Under the pieces are notes generated by a model. It worked only from the letters and a program-made list of their open reading frames with translations, was not told the origin of the DNA and made no database searches. The translations under genes were made by a program, and so were the position numbers. From contig CADACB010000007.1 of NCBI GenBank assembly GCA_902786345.1, positions 62,001-126,000 on the forward strand: 64,000 nucleotides of DNA. Direction: 5' to 3'. Below, in pieces: positions 18,486 through 27,537 of the stretch (its first letter is position 1; each line of letters opens with the position of its first letter). Source of the DNA: an uncultured Ruminococcus sp. GTDB lineage: Bacteria; Bacillota; Clostridia; Oscillospirales; Acutalibacteraceae.

Positions 18486-18578
18486 CTTAATCACCTTATT
18501 ATTTCATTTAATATTTTTTTAGTTGTTTGCTATTTTAATTAACAACTTAAATTTTGTTTATTGTTATTATTATATTTA

Positions 18579-19037
18579 TTACAAATTTTCTAATTCTTTT
18601 AGTATGTTACTAATATCAATATGTTTACCTGTTTTATAAAGATTTAACAACTGTATTGGTCTATAAACTTTACCTTTTGAATCCATTACATTACAGTATG
18701 CAAGATGTGGATTATAAGAATTACCGATGGCAATAACCAACAAATTAATAGGATTGTCAGCTTTTCTATGTTTAACAACATCCCCGATTTGAATAGGGAC
18801 TCCTGTAAGTTGTTTATAGTGTTTTATCTTGTCTTGAATTTCTGATACAGTAAAATTTCCAAATATCATACGATAGTTGTCGTGTGAACAACCAAACAAT
18901 TCTGTAAGTAAATCTGAATCCTCTTCAGAACTATTGTCATACATTTGTTCTATCGTTAGGATAATTTCTTTCATATCGTTAATACCTTGCACATATGATT
19001 TTTCGCATAAATGCTCAGTTAATTCAGCATTATTTAT
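18579..19037 (-). CDS. Hypothetical protein, apparently starting at ATA
   Basis: The protein is open far upstream of the first ATG (18974) and GTG (18992). The in-frame ATA at 19037 gives the natural-looking start (M)NNAELTEHL, overlaps the upstream stop as ATAA (the ATA analogue of the usual ATGA coupling), and lies 13 bases after AGAGGTGA. An ATT 12 bases further up is the other option; an ATG at 18974 with AAGG nine bases upstream is the conservative one. The 152-residue product (ATA start) has a beta-rich centre (VPIQIGDVVKHRK) and no known motif. Confidence 0.5.
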   Translation of the reverse strand: MNNAELTEHLCEKSYVQGINDMKEIILTIEQMYDNSSEEDSDLLTELFGCSHDNYRMIFGNFTVSEIQDKIKHYKQLTGVPIQIGDVVKHRKADNPINLLVIAIGNSYNPHLAYCNVMDSKGKVYRPIQLLNLYKTGKHIDISNILKELENL

Positions 19038-19536
19038 ATTGATAATTTTTTCACCTCTAAATTCATCCTTTTATCTATTCTTTCTTTTGCTATCTTGAAA
19101 TATTCCTCATTCAATTCTATTCCAATGAAATTGCGATTTGTGTTTATACAAGCTACCCCTGTGCTGCCCGAACCCATACAGTTATCTAAAACAATTTCAT
19201 TTTCTTTTGTGTATGTTTTTATTAAATATTCAAGAAGGGCAACTGGTTTTTGTGTTGGATGTAATCTTGAACTATCACGATTAAAATTTATTATAGTTAA
19301 TGGATTTCTCGCACCATCTAAAGATTCGGTATAAACCGACTTTCTCTCTCCATAATTAGAAGATAAACTACCATTTTTTGTTTTCTTGTATTTGTTGGAA
19401 TACCATAACTGCTTATTAAAAATAGGTTTCTTTTTATAGAATATTGCTATTTCTTCGTGGCATTTAAGTGGTTTGACATTTGCATTTAAAAAATCCGAAC
19501 CTCTTTGTTTATTCCATATCCAATTATATCTCCACA

Positions 19537-19544
19537 TTTTTTTT
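19537..19544 (-). repeat. A8 homopolymer at methyltransferase frame break
   Basis: Eight A on the coding strand; seven (or ten) would join the two halves of the methyltransferase in frame. Confidence 0.8.
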
Positions 19545-19625
19545 ATTAGATAACATTAATTCAGCCATAAACAAACCATCGCAAAACAAGGCAATAACTC
19601 CATTATCTTTAATTACTCTTTTATA

Positions 19626-19633
19626 CCCCCCCC
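19626..19633 (-). repeat. G8 homopolymer inside methyltransferase
   Basis: Eight G on the coding strand encode the Gly-Gly of LWGGYKRV. In frame at present; a gain or loss of one G would truncate the enzyme. Confidence 0.8.
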
Positions 19634-19795
19634 ACAATGATTCAAAAGGTATACGATAATCCCATTGATTTCTCGTTGTTTCATATGGCAAATCGCACAA
19701 AATCATATCAATAGATTTATCAGGAATGTCTTTCATCAATTCAAGACAATCGCCTTGTAATAAATTGTATTTTATATTAACTCCTCGTTTCCGTA

Positions 19796-19810
19796 TTGTT
19801 CTAAATTATT
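19796..19810 (-). repeat. Intergenic regulatory repeat (copy 1)
   Basis: AATAATTTAGAACAA (leftward) directly after the stop codon of the next gene and upstream of the methyltransferase. TATAAT overlaps it just upstream. Confidence 0.5.
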
Positions 19811-20180
19811 ATACAGCAAAATAATAACCTTTATCTTTTCCTGTAAGCTGAATATAATAATAATCATAATTATCAAAATTGGGTATTTCATCATAATCAC
19901 AAATTTCAATTTTAAATTTATTGTTGCATTCATTTGCGAATTGATAATGCTGGACTTCTCTATTCGCTAAAGCCCAATCCAATTCTACTACATTGAAAAA
20001 TAAAGTTTTAATATAATAACAAATATTACTCCATTGTTTTTCAGATAAGTTGCTAAAATCCGTAGTGGAATGACTATGAGTAATCATTTCTTTTAAATTT
20101 TCGCAAACTATATGTAAACTATTTGAATAATCATTATCACCTATCCCAATTTTAAGGAATTTTTCATTGTTAATTTTCAT
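19809..20180 (-). CDS. Hypothetical protein
   Basis: I use the ATG at 20180 (MKINNEKFLKIGIG), preceded by GGAG at nine bases; an earlier in-frame GTG lacks an SD. The 123-residue product has no recognised motif. It is driven by a consensus promoter at 20261-20289, so it heads its own short transcript. Confidence 0.55.
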   Translation of the reverse strand: MKINNEKFLKIGIGDNDYSNSLHIVCENLKEMITHSHSTTDFSNLSEKQWSNICYYIKTLFFNVVELDWALANREVQHYQFANECNNKFKIEICDYDEIPNFDNYDYYYIQLTGKDKGYYFAV

Positions 20181-20235
20181 TATTTTAATCTCCATTTTTA
20201 AATAAAAGAACACTTTTATTTTTTGAATAATCGTG

Positions 20236-20249
20236 TTGTTCTAAATTAT
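20236..20249 (-). repeat. Intergenic regulatory repeat (copy 2)
   Basis: ATAATTTAGAACAA followed by CACGAT, in the 5' leader between the promoter and the 19.8 kb gene. Confidence 0.5.
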
Positions 20250-20260
20250 CTTACATATCT

Positions 20261-20289
20261 ATTATAATATATATATAAATAAATGTCAA
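20261..20289 (-). promoter_or_regulatory. Consensus sigma-70 type promoter
   Basis: TTGACA (20284-20289), 17-base spacer, TATAAT (20261-20266), reading leftward. Repeat copies lie on both sides (20236-20249 and 20293-20309). Confidence 0.8.
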
Positions 20290-20292
20290 GCA

Positions 20293-20309
20293 ATTATTCT
20301 AAATTATTT
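20293..20309 (-). repeat. Intergenic regulatory repeat (copy 3), abutting a -35 box
   Basis: AAATAATTTAGAATAAT ends three bases before the TTGACA of the promoter, the same placement as the copies at 48.7 and 57.1 kb. The adjoining 20310-20368 holds a GC-rich stem (GTGGGC / GCCCAC) with no T tract. Confidence 0.5.
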
Positions 20310-20368
20310 TTATTTTTTTGTGGGCGGTTGCTTATTATCAAATTAAGAACAGCCCACAATATTTTAAA

Positions 20369-20806
20369 TTATAGTTTGCAAATTAGAATTTCAATTTCGG
20401 ATTTTGAAAAAACATCTTCAATAATATCTTTAACTTTATTCCAACTAAGACGGTCAAGTCCACAACCTATAATTGGCATTGCAAGTCTTTTAATATCAAA
20501 CATTTCGCATTGTTCTTTCATATCTACCAATGTTTCATACAAATCATCGTATGTAGGTTTATGAAAATATCTTTGTTTAGTGACTAAATTAAATACATTA
20601 TCAACCAACAATGCTCTGCCGACATTTGCGAATTTTTGACCTTCAGGGATGGCATAATCACGATGTAATTTATATCTCATATTATATTCATCATTAAATC
20701 TTCTCGCTATTCCTGCACCCAAAGCATAATCTCCACTAATACAATGTGCAAGATAATATCCTTGCGGTACTGTAAATAAGTCTTGTGTTACTTCGTTTAT
20801 ATTCAT
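20369..20806 (-). CDS. Macrodomain protein (ADP-ribose-processing, Poa1p/TARG1-like)
   Basis: The 145 residues form a single macrodomain: AHCISGDYALGAGIARRF (binding loop 1 with GxGIA) and MPIIGCGLDRLSW (loop 2) are the signatures of the ALC1/TARG1/Poa1p branch. Members bind ADP-ribose and remove it from proteins or nucleic acids, or dephosphorylate ADP-ribose 1''-phosphate. In a phage this could reverse ADP-ribosylation applied by host toxins such as DarT, or recycle products of tRNA splicing-type repair. It lies immediately upstream of the end of the polymerase cluster. Fold assignment is strong; the substrate is inference. Confidence 0.88.
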   Translation of the reverse strand: MNINEVTQDLFTVPQGYYLAHCISGDYALGAGIARRFNDEYNMRYKLHRDYAIPEGQKFANVGRALLVDNVFNLVTKQRYFHKPTYDDLYETLVDMKEQCEMFDIKRLAMPIIGCGLDRLSWNKVKDIIEDVFSKSEIEILICKL

Positions 20807-20821
20807 TTTTTCCTCCGTAGT

Positions 20822-23800
20822 TTATATATTACTTAATTTATGATATGATGTTATCCATAATTCATTTGTTCCAACAACAGTTTCCCATTCGCCAGTTTCT
20901 ATATTTTTTTTGACTTTTGGTTTTTGCTTTGTACCATTGATTTTAACAATATCGCCATTTGCAAGTTTTTCTTTATTGAATGTTCGTTTGTCAATTTTAC
21001 AATCTAATGTAGTTCCGTTTTTAAGTGAATATAGGCTCAATTTGGGCGAGTATTTTGTATCAACTGATAAAACCGCTGCCATACCACTATAACGCTCATC
21101 AATGATTGAAATATAACCAAGATAATCAATTTGTGCTTTTATTTTCTCCTTTAGCGTTCTATGTTTAATGTTTATTTTTTCTATCAACGCTTGTATTAAC
21201 TTCATAGAATTAACTTTAATAAACATTTTTTCAGTTTCCTTTTCGGAAATTTGTTGCATATATTTAGAAGAGATACCCATACTTTCTATATCTTGTTTTT
21301 TAAAATTAGATTTATCAAAGTATTTGTTGAATATATAATTTTCTTCTAATAGGACATTTGCATCTCCAAATTCTTCAAAAAAATCTGTTTCTATAAGGAT
21401 AATAAGCTGTCTGGTATCTAATGATGTATTACGTTTTATATCAACAAGCAACTCTACAAAAGAGTTGTACTGATTATCCTTTAAAGCATATAACTCATTT
21501 GCAACTGCACTATTCATATATTTTATAGATGATATACCTTTAAAAATTGCGTTTTGTTCTTTGTCAAAATTATATTTTGCAACAGAATGTCGGAATTTGA
21601 TAGGTAGGATTTTAATACCTTGTTTCATAGCATAGTTAAGAATTGCTAAACTTTTATCTTCTTTACCTTCAAATATGTTTAATGCTGTTGTTATAAATTC
21701 AAGAGGATAATAGTATCTTAAATAACCACATATATATCCAATCCACGAATAAGGGTCTGCGTGATTTTTTGAAAACAAATAAGAACTTGCATCCTCAATA
21801 ACTTTGATAAAATTTACGATAACTTTATCGGATTCATCAAGTGGCATATTGTATTTTTCTTGCATTGTCTTTGCAAAACCCTCTTTTATCTTGGGAATAA
21901 ACTTTTCTGTACCTGTTTTTTTTGCAAAACCTCTACGAACTATATCAGCTTCTCCCATTGTATAACCGCAAAATGAATGTAGAAACTCTATGATTTGTTC
22001 TTGATAGACTAAATATCCCAAAGTTGGAGCGAGAAAATCGTTTAACGCTTTATGTCCATTATCTTGATAAATACCCTGTGCAAGTTTATCTCTATATGAT
22101 TCTCCTGCTGGTCTGATTGCACCATTACCTATTGATAATAAATCCATATATGAAGCGGTGGGATTTTGTTTTCTAATTTTTTCGATTGTTGCATCGCTAA
22201 ATAATTGTTTTAGATAACTTGTAGCACTTTGAGATTCCCATTGAAATATCATTGTTGTGTCATTTTTTATACTATTCCAAACATTTATATCATCTGAAGG
22301 TATATTATCAGGTGTAGCAAAAGGGATTCCTGCAAGGTCACAAGTTTTATAAATTAGCCCAATATTATCCAGCCCCAAAATGTCCAGTTTTACAAAATTT
22401 AAAGAATCAATTTCTTTCATATTGAGAAGTGATATAGGATATTCATCGGTAGAAGTTGTAAAAGTGCCAAACCATTCATCGACTGGGAACGGAGATACAA
22501 CGCATCCTGCTGGATGATTACCAACAGAAACCACCACTCCATTCACCAAGTCAACATATTTGAATATTCGGGGATATTTTTTTCTTGCCTGTTGTTCATC
22601 TGTTTCGGCAAGTTCAATCAACTCGTCAGAAAACTTTAAATATTCATAGGGAACTTCTTTATAAGCAGCACCTTTCAGGTAACATTTTTTCAGCTCTTCC
22701 TTAATATCATTTGGCATACTAACATCTAAATCTCTCGAATCGTGACCTTCCGTTTTCTTTTCCCATTGACTGATTCTTTGCTTTAGAGATTCCGGTATAA
22801 CTAATTTTTCCATATTGATGTTATACATACCACGACAAATATCTTTTATTGCTCCCTTTAAGGCAATGGTATTAAAGGTAACAATGTCACAACAGTATAA
22901 ACCTTGCTTTTGATATAAATAGTCTTTTACGATTTTTCTATCCTCTGACAACCAATCTGAATCAACATCAGCCAAACTAACTCTTTCCTTATTCATAAAT
23001 CGCTCGAAATTCAGATTATACTTTACACTATCAATTTCAGTAATGCCAAGTAAATAAGCGATAATACTACCCGATACCGAACCTCTGGAATATCCGTATT
23101 TAATTCCTTTTTGTCGCATAGCTGATTTGTAATTTTCTTCAAGCAACATGAAATCTATTGCTCCATTGTGCTTATAAACATCATATTCGTAATGTATTCT
23201 ATCAACATATTCTTGATAGTTAGGATATTTTTTTATGCCACGATTGATTACACCATTATTAATTTTTTGCTTAAAAACTTCTTCCGAATTGTCATATAGT
23301 TTAGGATATTTAGGAGAATAATCAAGTTTAAATTCTTCTATCATATCTGCCATTACATTCGTATTATTTATCGCTTCATAAACAATATCCATTGGTAATG
23401 CGTTTTGTTTTTTATAAGCCTCTACTAATTGGTCATAGGATTTGAAGGTTAAATCCCAATTATCTTCATTTGCAAAATAAACGTTTTTCGCTTTTTGTAA
23501 CATTAACCTACCGTCAATATGTTCATTATTTAGTGTGTGAGTATCAGTTCCAGCAATAAGTGGGATTCCTATATCTAAATGTAATTGGTATAGGAGTTTA
23601 TTATATTCTACTTGCTCGGCGCAATTATGATGCTGAATTTCTAAAAAACATCTATGTTTATTGTGCTGAATAAAGGATAAAAATTTTTCTTTTGCCGAAG
23701 GTGTGCCATTATGCAAAACGCCGCCAAGACAAGCGGAAGTTACTATAATATTATCAGATGTAGCAAATAATTCTTCAAATGAAATTCGTGGCACATAGTA

Positions 23801-24343
23801 ATAATGGAAATCATTTCTGCAAAATGACTTTGAAATCAGTTTGTTTAACTCTTTTACACCATCATAGTTTTTAGCAATTAGGATTATATGGTAATTATCT
23901 CTTTCTTTTTTATATCCCTCATCTTTTATGGTTTCGGGGTCAATCCAAGCGGTTTCATTATTATCAATGTTTTTGCAAAGTAGTTTGCCATCTTCCGATT
24001 CCCACGAGTGATAAAATTGTACTCTAATATCTTTATCTTTCCGCTTACATTTTACATTCATTTCAGATAAGAGTATATTAGTTGCACTATATAAATGTGG
24101 CTTATCATTATTATCTTCTGTCAAATATGCTTCTATTGCATGTATATATTTCATACCGCAGGATTCTATATACTCTTTCTTTTTTAACCAAGCAAACATA
24201 GAACCGTGTTCGCTAAATGCAAATGCTTTCATCCCAAATGATTTTGCCATATCAACATAATCGTGAAAGTCGGTTATACTATCTATATTTGTTATGCCAT
24301 TACTTAACATAGTATGAATATGATACGGAGTATAGTTATTCAT
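20822..24343 (-). CDS. dnaE: DNA polymerase III alpha subunit (DnaE-type replicative polymerase)
   Basis: The 1173-residue C-family polymerase begins with a PHP domain (PYHIHTMLSNGITN, about 4-280). The palm contains YGYSRGSVSGSIIAYLLG and the catalytic pair in LADVDSDW (residues about 455-462), followed by FQWESQSATSYL and the fingers (YQEQIIEFLHSFCGYTMGEAD). A SKNHADPYSWIGY motif leads to helix-hairpin-helix and OB-like parts. Length fits DnaE. It lets the phage replicate with its own alpha subunit; I did not see a beta clamp gene in the window. It overlaps the nuclease gene upstream by one base. Confidence 0.95.
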   Translation of the reverse strand: MNNYTPYHIHTMLSNGITNIDSITDFHDYVDMAKSFGMKAFAFSEHGSMFAWLKKKEYIESCGMKYIHAIEAYLTEDNNDKPHLYSATNILLSEMNVKCKRKDKDIRVQFYHSWESEDGKLLCKNIDNNETAWIDPETIKDEGYKKERDNYHIILIAKNYDGVKELNKLISKSFCRNDFHYYYVPRISFEELFATSDNIIVTSACLGGVLHNGTPSAKEKFLSFIQHNKHRCFLEIQHHNCAEQVEYNKLLYQLHLDIGIPLIAGTDTHTLNNEHIDGRLMLQKAKNVYFANEDNWDLTFKSYDQLVEAYKKQNALPMDIVYEAINNTNVMADMIEEFKLDYSPKYPKLYDNSEEVFKQKINNGVINRGIKKYPNYQEYVDRIHYEYDVYKHNGAIDFMLLEENYKSAMRQKGIKYGYSRGSVSGSIIAYLLGITEIDSVKYNLNFERFMNKERVSLADVDSDWLSEDRKIVKDYLYQKQGLYCCDIVTFNTIALKGAIKDICRGMYNINMEKLVIPESLKQRISQWEKKTEGHDSRDLDVSMPNDIKEELKKCYLKGAAYKEVPYEYLKFSDELIELAETDEQQARKKYPRIFKYVDLVNGVVVSVGNHPAGCVVSPFPVDEWFGTFTTSTDEYPISLLNMKEIDSLNFVKLDILGLDNIGLIYKTCDLAGIPFATPDNIPSDDINVWNSIKNDTTMIFQWESQSATSYLKQLFSDATIEKIRKQNPTASYMDLLSIGNGAIRPAGESYRDKLAQGIYQDNGHKALNDFLAPTLGYLVYQEQIIEFLHSFCGYTMGEADIVRRGFAKKTGTEKFIPKIKEGFAKTMQEKYNMPLDESDKVIVNFIKVIEDASSYLFSKNHADPYSWIGYICGYLRYYYPLEFITTALNIFEGKEDKSLAILNYAMKQGIKILPIKFRHSVAKYNFDKEQNAIFKGISSIKYMNSAVANELYALKDNQYNSFVELLVDIKRNTSLDTRQLIILIETDFFEEFGDANVLLEENYIFNKYFDKSNFKKQDIESMGISSKYMQQISEKETEKMFIKVNSMKLIQALIEKINIKHRTLKEKIKAQIDYLGYISIIDERYSGMAAVLSVDTKYSPKLSLYSLKNGTTLDCKIDKRTFNKEKLANGDIVKINGTKQKPKVKKNIETGEWETVVGTNELWITSYHKLSNI

Positions 24344-25155
24344 TATGTATTCACCTGTTCTTGCATATTTTTATATTCGCAGCTACTTCTAAAATTACAT
24401 AAGTTGTGGCAATAAAAATAATCTTGTGTTGGTTCATATTCATTTTCGGACTCTATGATTTTTAAAGTATCCTTAAACCATTTAATAGTCTTGTCATAAT
24501 CATCTTTTGAAAATTGTATCGTAGCAAATTTGCCACCATCTTTAAAATGATTCCAAGTGATTTCCTTTGGAAATTCCCCATACATTTGATAAACAGCGTG
24601 GCAGTATAGATACATTTGTTTTTTATACAATTCAAAACCTTGTAATGAATTTTTCTTTACCTCGCCATTTTGTTTGAATGGATATTCAGAGCTTTTGTGG
24701 TCGATAATTATAATCTTGTTATCTCTTTTATCTCTCAATAACAAATCAATATATCCGATAAAGTCATATTCATCAAGTTTAAACTTCACTTCTTTTTCTA
24801 CGCCGAGAATTTCATAATCTTTTAACCAATCAATATCAAGACTTGCAAAATAATCAGCTAACAACATATATGTCTTATCCATTGTTGATTGCTTAGTTTT
24901 ATAAAATACATTGTTGTCGTAATTATCTATGTAGTATTGTAACGAATCTTCTACCTTTAGTTCGCCACTAAATATTTTTGCTAAAATATCGTGTACAAAA
25001 CTTCCGACTTCTGCATAGTAATTCCCCTCTGATAGATATAAATTGTCATCATTTATAACATAATCAAGGTAAAATTCATATTTACAATGTCCGAAACAAG
25101 TTGTTCGAGAATACGACCATCTTGTTTTTCTTTCATTATTTTCTAATTTATTTAT
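24343..25155 (-). CDS. PD-(D/E)XK nuclease, RecB/Cas4-like, apparently starting at ATA
   Basis: The first ATG (24882) would remove the conserved N-terminus. The frame is open to 25155, where an in-frame ATA follows AGGTGGTG by seven bases and gives (M)NKLENNERKTRWSYSRTT. The 270-residue chain then shows RTTCFGHCKYEFYL, GSFVHDILAKIF, the nuclease core FIGYIDLLL ... IIIIDHKSS (D-x(n)-DxK) and a C-terminal CHNLCNFRSSC Cys set that suggests an iron-sulfur cluster as in AddB/Cas4. It probably processes DNA ends in replication or recombination next to primase and polymerase. The ATA start is an inference. Confidence 0.8.
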   Translation of the reverse strand: MNKLENNERKTRWSYSRTTCFGHCKYEFYLDYVINDDNLYLSEGNYYAEVGSFVHDILAKIFSGELKVEDSLQYYIDNYDNNVFYKTKQSTMDKTYMLLADYFASLDIDWLKDYEILGVEKEVKFKLDEYDFIGYIDLLLRDKRDNKIIIIDHKSSEYPFKQNGEVKKNSLQGFELYKKQMYLYCHAVYQMYGEFPKEITWNHFKDGGKFATIQFSKDDYDKTIKWFKDTLKIIESENEYEPTQDYFYCHNLCNFRSSCEYKNMQEQVNT

Positions 25156-25159
25156 ATCC

Positions 25160-26167
25160 TCACACCACCTTTTTTTTATTCAAATACAATTCTTCCCAAA
25201 TATCGTATCCGCAATCTACGGGTGCGTTTTTTGTTTCTATGCCGCCAAGCAAATTATCATAATCTTCAATAATAAATACATTGGTTATTTTTCGTAATCT
25301 ATCAATGTTCTGCTTAATTTCGCCTTTATGATAATCTACATCCGTATCATAAGCAAAAACTACATTCACTCTTAATTTAATTAATAGGTTAATTTGTTCG
25401 GGTGTTAATGTATGTTTTTCTGCGGAAACACAATTTTTATATCCCCAACCATACGCTTTCATAACGCTTTTAATTGATTCAAAAATTATTATTTCATTCT
25501 TTTCTTTAATATATGGCAAAGTCAGTTCCAGACTTTGAAAATAGTCCATAACTCCAACGGAATAATAATTAATATATTTAGGAAGTTTCAAATTTTTGTA
25601 ATTTTTATATCTTGTTCTACCTTTAATATTTATCAATTTTTTGTTCATATCATATACAGGATATACAATTCGATTACTTATTGTATCTACTCTTATACCA
25701 AACAAATCAATCATTTCTTGACTTATACCCTCGTCTAACCATTCTGTAATTTGCTCTTTTGCAAATTTAGTAATAGCTGTTTCCGGTAATACTTCGTGAA
25801 CTATTTGCTGCTTTTCTTTTTGCTGAAAAAAACGCTGCCATTTCCTTAATAAGATAATAGTTTCTGATTGACACATCTTACTCATATCAATATTTGCAAG
25901 GCTGGCAGCTTTTTTTACAGCTTCTTCAAATGATAGTTTTTCAAAATTGATTAAATATCCTATCATTCCACCGGATTTACCGCAAGAGAAACAATGACAA
26001 GAATTAGTTTTGGGCGAGAAACATAAAGATGCAGTATTATCTATATGTAAGGGACAATGAGCGAAATAATTATCGCCTTGTTGTTTGAGTTCTAAAACTT
26101 GTTCAGCGTAAGATAATAGGTCAGCATTTTTATTGATTTCAATTAAAACTTCATCATCAAAATTCAT
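25160..26167 (-). CDS. dnaG: DnaG-type primase
   Basis: The 335-residue protein has an N-terminal CHC2 zinc finger (CPLH ... CHCFSCGKSGG, about 38-66) and a TOPRIM core with the Glu in IIIFESIKSVMKAYG (about 225) and the DxD in VVFAYDTDVDYH (about 272). It is shorter than cellular DnaG and lacks the C-terminal helicase-binding domain, as is usual for phage primases. It makes RNA primers for the phage replisome and lies next to dnaB. Confidence 0.92.
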   Translation of the reverse strand: MNFDDEVLIEINKNADLLSYAEQVLELKQQGDNYFAHCPLHIDNTASLCFSPKTNSCHCFSCGKSGGMIGYLINFEKLSFEEAVKKAASLANIDMSKMCQSETIILLRKWQRFFQQKEKQQIVHEVLPETAITKFAKEQITEWLDEGISQEMIDLFGIRVDTISNRIVYPVYDMNKKLINIKGRTRYKNYKNLKLPKYINYYSVGVMDYFQSLELTLPYIKEKNEIIIFESIKSVMKAYGWGYKNCVSAEKHTLTPEQINLLIKLRVNVVFAYDTDVDYHKGEIKQNIDRLRKITNVFIIEDYDNLLGGIETKNAPVDCGYDIWEELYLNKKKVV

Positions 26168-26187
26168 TGACCCTATCCTCCTACAAA

Positions 26188-27537
26188 TTAAAACTTGTTA
26201 CTTTTTTCGTGCTGTTCAGCCTCTACTATTGTCATTGTTTCACCGCTGAAAATGAAATCTATATAATCATTTTCATCATCAGGTTGCATTTGCTGTCCTA
26301 AACGATTAACATAGATTTTTGCGTATGTATTACCACAAGACATTCCATCATTTGCTATCATTTCTTGTGTTTTATAGTCCCATTTAATGCCAACTGACAA
26401 ATACCTATTGATTTTATCACTATCCGCAACTTCGCCCATTCTATTTAATTGGCAAGCCGAAAGTACAGCTAAATCCAATTCGCCAGCGATTTTATTTTTC
26501 AGAAAATCACATTTCGCACCTAAAATGTTGTAGTTATCACTCGTAGATGTTTCATTGGATTTAATGTAATCAAATACTACAAATGTTAATCCCATTTTGT
26601 ATTTCAACATCTTGCAAATTGAGTACATTTTTTCATTGGTCATATTCGGGTCATAGATATGTACAAATGGTTGTTCTTTTAACCATTTAATACAGCTTGC
26701 GATTTTTTGTGCTTCCTCATTAGAATATTTACCATTCTTAATTCTTTTTACTTCTATACCTGTAATGTGTGAAATTAGTCTTTCGGTATAAAGTCTTGTT
26801 TGCATTTCAGTATCAATAACTAATGTAGGCACTCCGTTTCTCAACTTATGTACAACTTCATTCATTAAAAAAACGGATTTACCACGCTTATATTTCGCCT
26901 GAATTACAACTAATTCGCCTGTTTCATAAGTGAAGTAATCATTAAAGATGTTATATTTCGAGGGAATACCATAAATCCCATTTTCCGACCTTCGGCTACA
27001 TATTTCCTCCCAAATGCTATCTATATCCTCACCCAAAGTATGTATCTCTGTATTAGATATATATTTTTGGGTGAGTTTTTCAAGAGCTTCATATACATTA
27101 TTGTTGAGAATATCAAGACTTTCGTTTTTCTTTTTGAAACAAGAGTCAGAAAGTTTATTTAGTATTTTAACTAAATCACGCTTAAAAGCTAATGTAACTA
27201 CGCTATTTGCAAGCATTTGATATTCTTCTAATGTATTTCGTGCGGTTTCTTTGTATAACTCCAAACAGTCTTGAATAGACGGTAGGTTATACTTTTCTAA
27301 TTCTTTTATTACACCCGGATGACTTTGCAATTTATTTGATACATTGTAAGCATCAATATTAGTTATTCCCTCTTTGCTTAACTCTTTAATAGCCCAATAA
27401 ATACAAGAGTTTTCGGAGTTTGCAAAATAATTAGGCTGCAAATAATCACTATGTAAAATATAATCCGGATGTTCTATCAGCGTTCCAATAATACCACTTT
27501 CTGATTGAATATCAGACAACTCTTTAATATCTGTCAT
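26188..27537 (-). CDS. dnaB: Replicative DNA helicase, DnaB-like
   Basis: The 449-residue protein has an N-terminal helical domain (SESGIIGTLIEHPDYI, about 12-110) and a RecA-type motor: Walker A near residue 208 (AKYKRGKS), Walker B TFVVFDYIKS, QLNR and a C-terminal NRLGQ region. The Walker A lacks the usual first Gly (GxxxxGKS) but keeps GKS; this variant may be functional. It unwinds DNA ahead of the phage polymerase and works with the adjacent primase. The start overlaps the end of the next gene upstream by four bases. Confidence 0.9.
   Translation of the reverse strand: MTDIKELSDIQSESGIIGTLIEHPDYILHSDYLQPNYFANSENSCIYWAIKELSKEGITNIDAYNVSNKLQSHPGVIKELEKYNLPSIQDCLELYKETARNTLEEYQMLANSVVTLAFKRDLVKILNKLSDSCFKKKNESLDILNNNVYEALEKLTQKYISNTEIHTLGEDIDSIWEEICSRRSENGIYGIPSKYNIFNDYFTYETGELVVIQAKYKRGKSVFLMNEVVHKLRNGVPTLVIDTEMQTRLYTERLISHITGIEVKRIKNGKYSNEEAQKIASCIKWLKEQPFVHIYDPNMTNEKMYSICKMLKYKMGLTFVVFDYIKSNETSTSDNYNILGAKCDFLKNKIAGELDLAVLSACQLNRMGEVADSDKINRYLSVGIKWDYKTQEMIANDGMSCGNTYAKIYVNRLGQQMQPDDENDYIDFIFSGETMTIVEAEQHEKSNKF

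Larger units (their letters stand above)
19034..19775 (-). pseudogene. N6-adenine/N4-cytosine DNA methyltransferase, out of frame at an A8 tract
   Basis: Two overlapping frames make one typical small SAM-dependent DNA methyltransferase. The first holds GDCLELMKDIPDKSIDM and the catalytic DLPY box (motif IV, variant of DPPY); the second holds LHPTQKPVALLEYLI and the SAM site DNCMGSGSTGVAC plus FIGIELNEEYF. They are split at a run of eight A (coding strand, 19537-19544). With seven A the chain reads SNKK-MWRYNWIWNK and is continuous (246 aa). A G8 tract (19626-19633) lies in frame in LWGGYKRV. The first frame has no ATG before residue 14; the expected start is ATA at 19775, behind GAGGAG. This may be phase variation, transcriptional slippage or a sequencing error. 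Confidence 0.8.

Noticed and set aside
18500-18560. AGTTGTT/AACAACT inverted repeat as a terminator
   Set aside because: The following sequence in the direction of transcription is A-rich, not T-rich.
19530-19550. Programmed ribosomal frameshift at A8
   Set aside because: No stimulatory structure is evident and the shift needed is at the homopolymer itself; length variation or transcriptional slippage is simpler, though not excluded.
20319-20360. GTGGGC/GCCCAC stem as a terminator for the macrodomain gene
   Set aside because: No T tract on the transcribed strand after the stem; it is a stable stem only.
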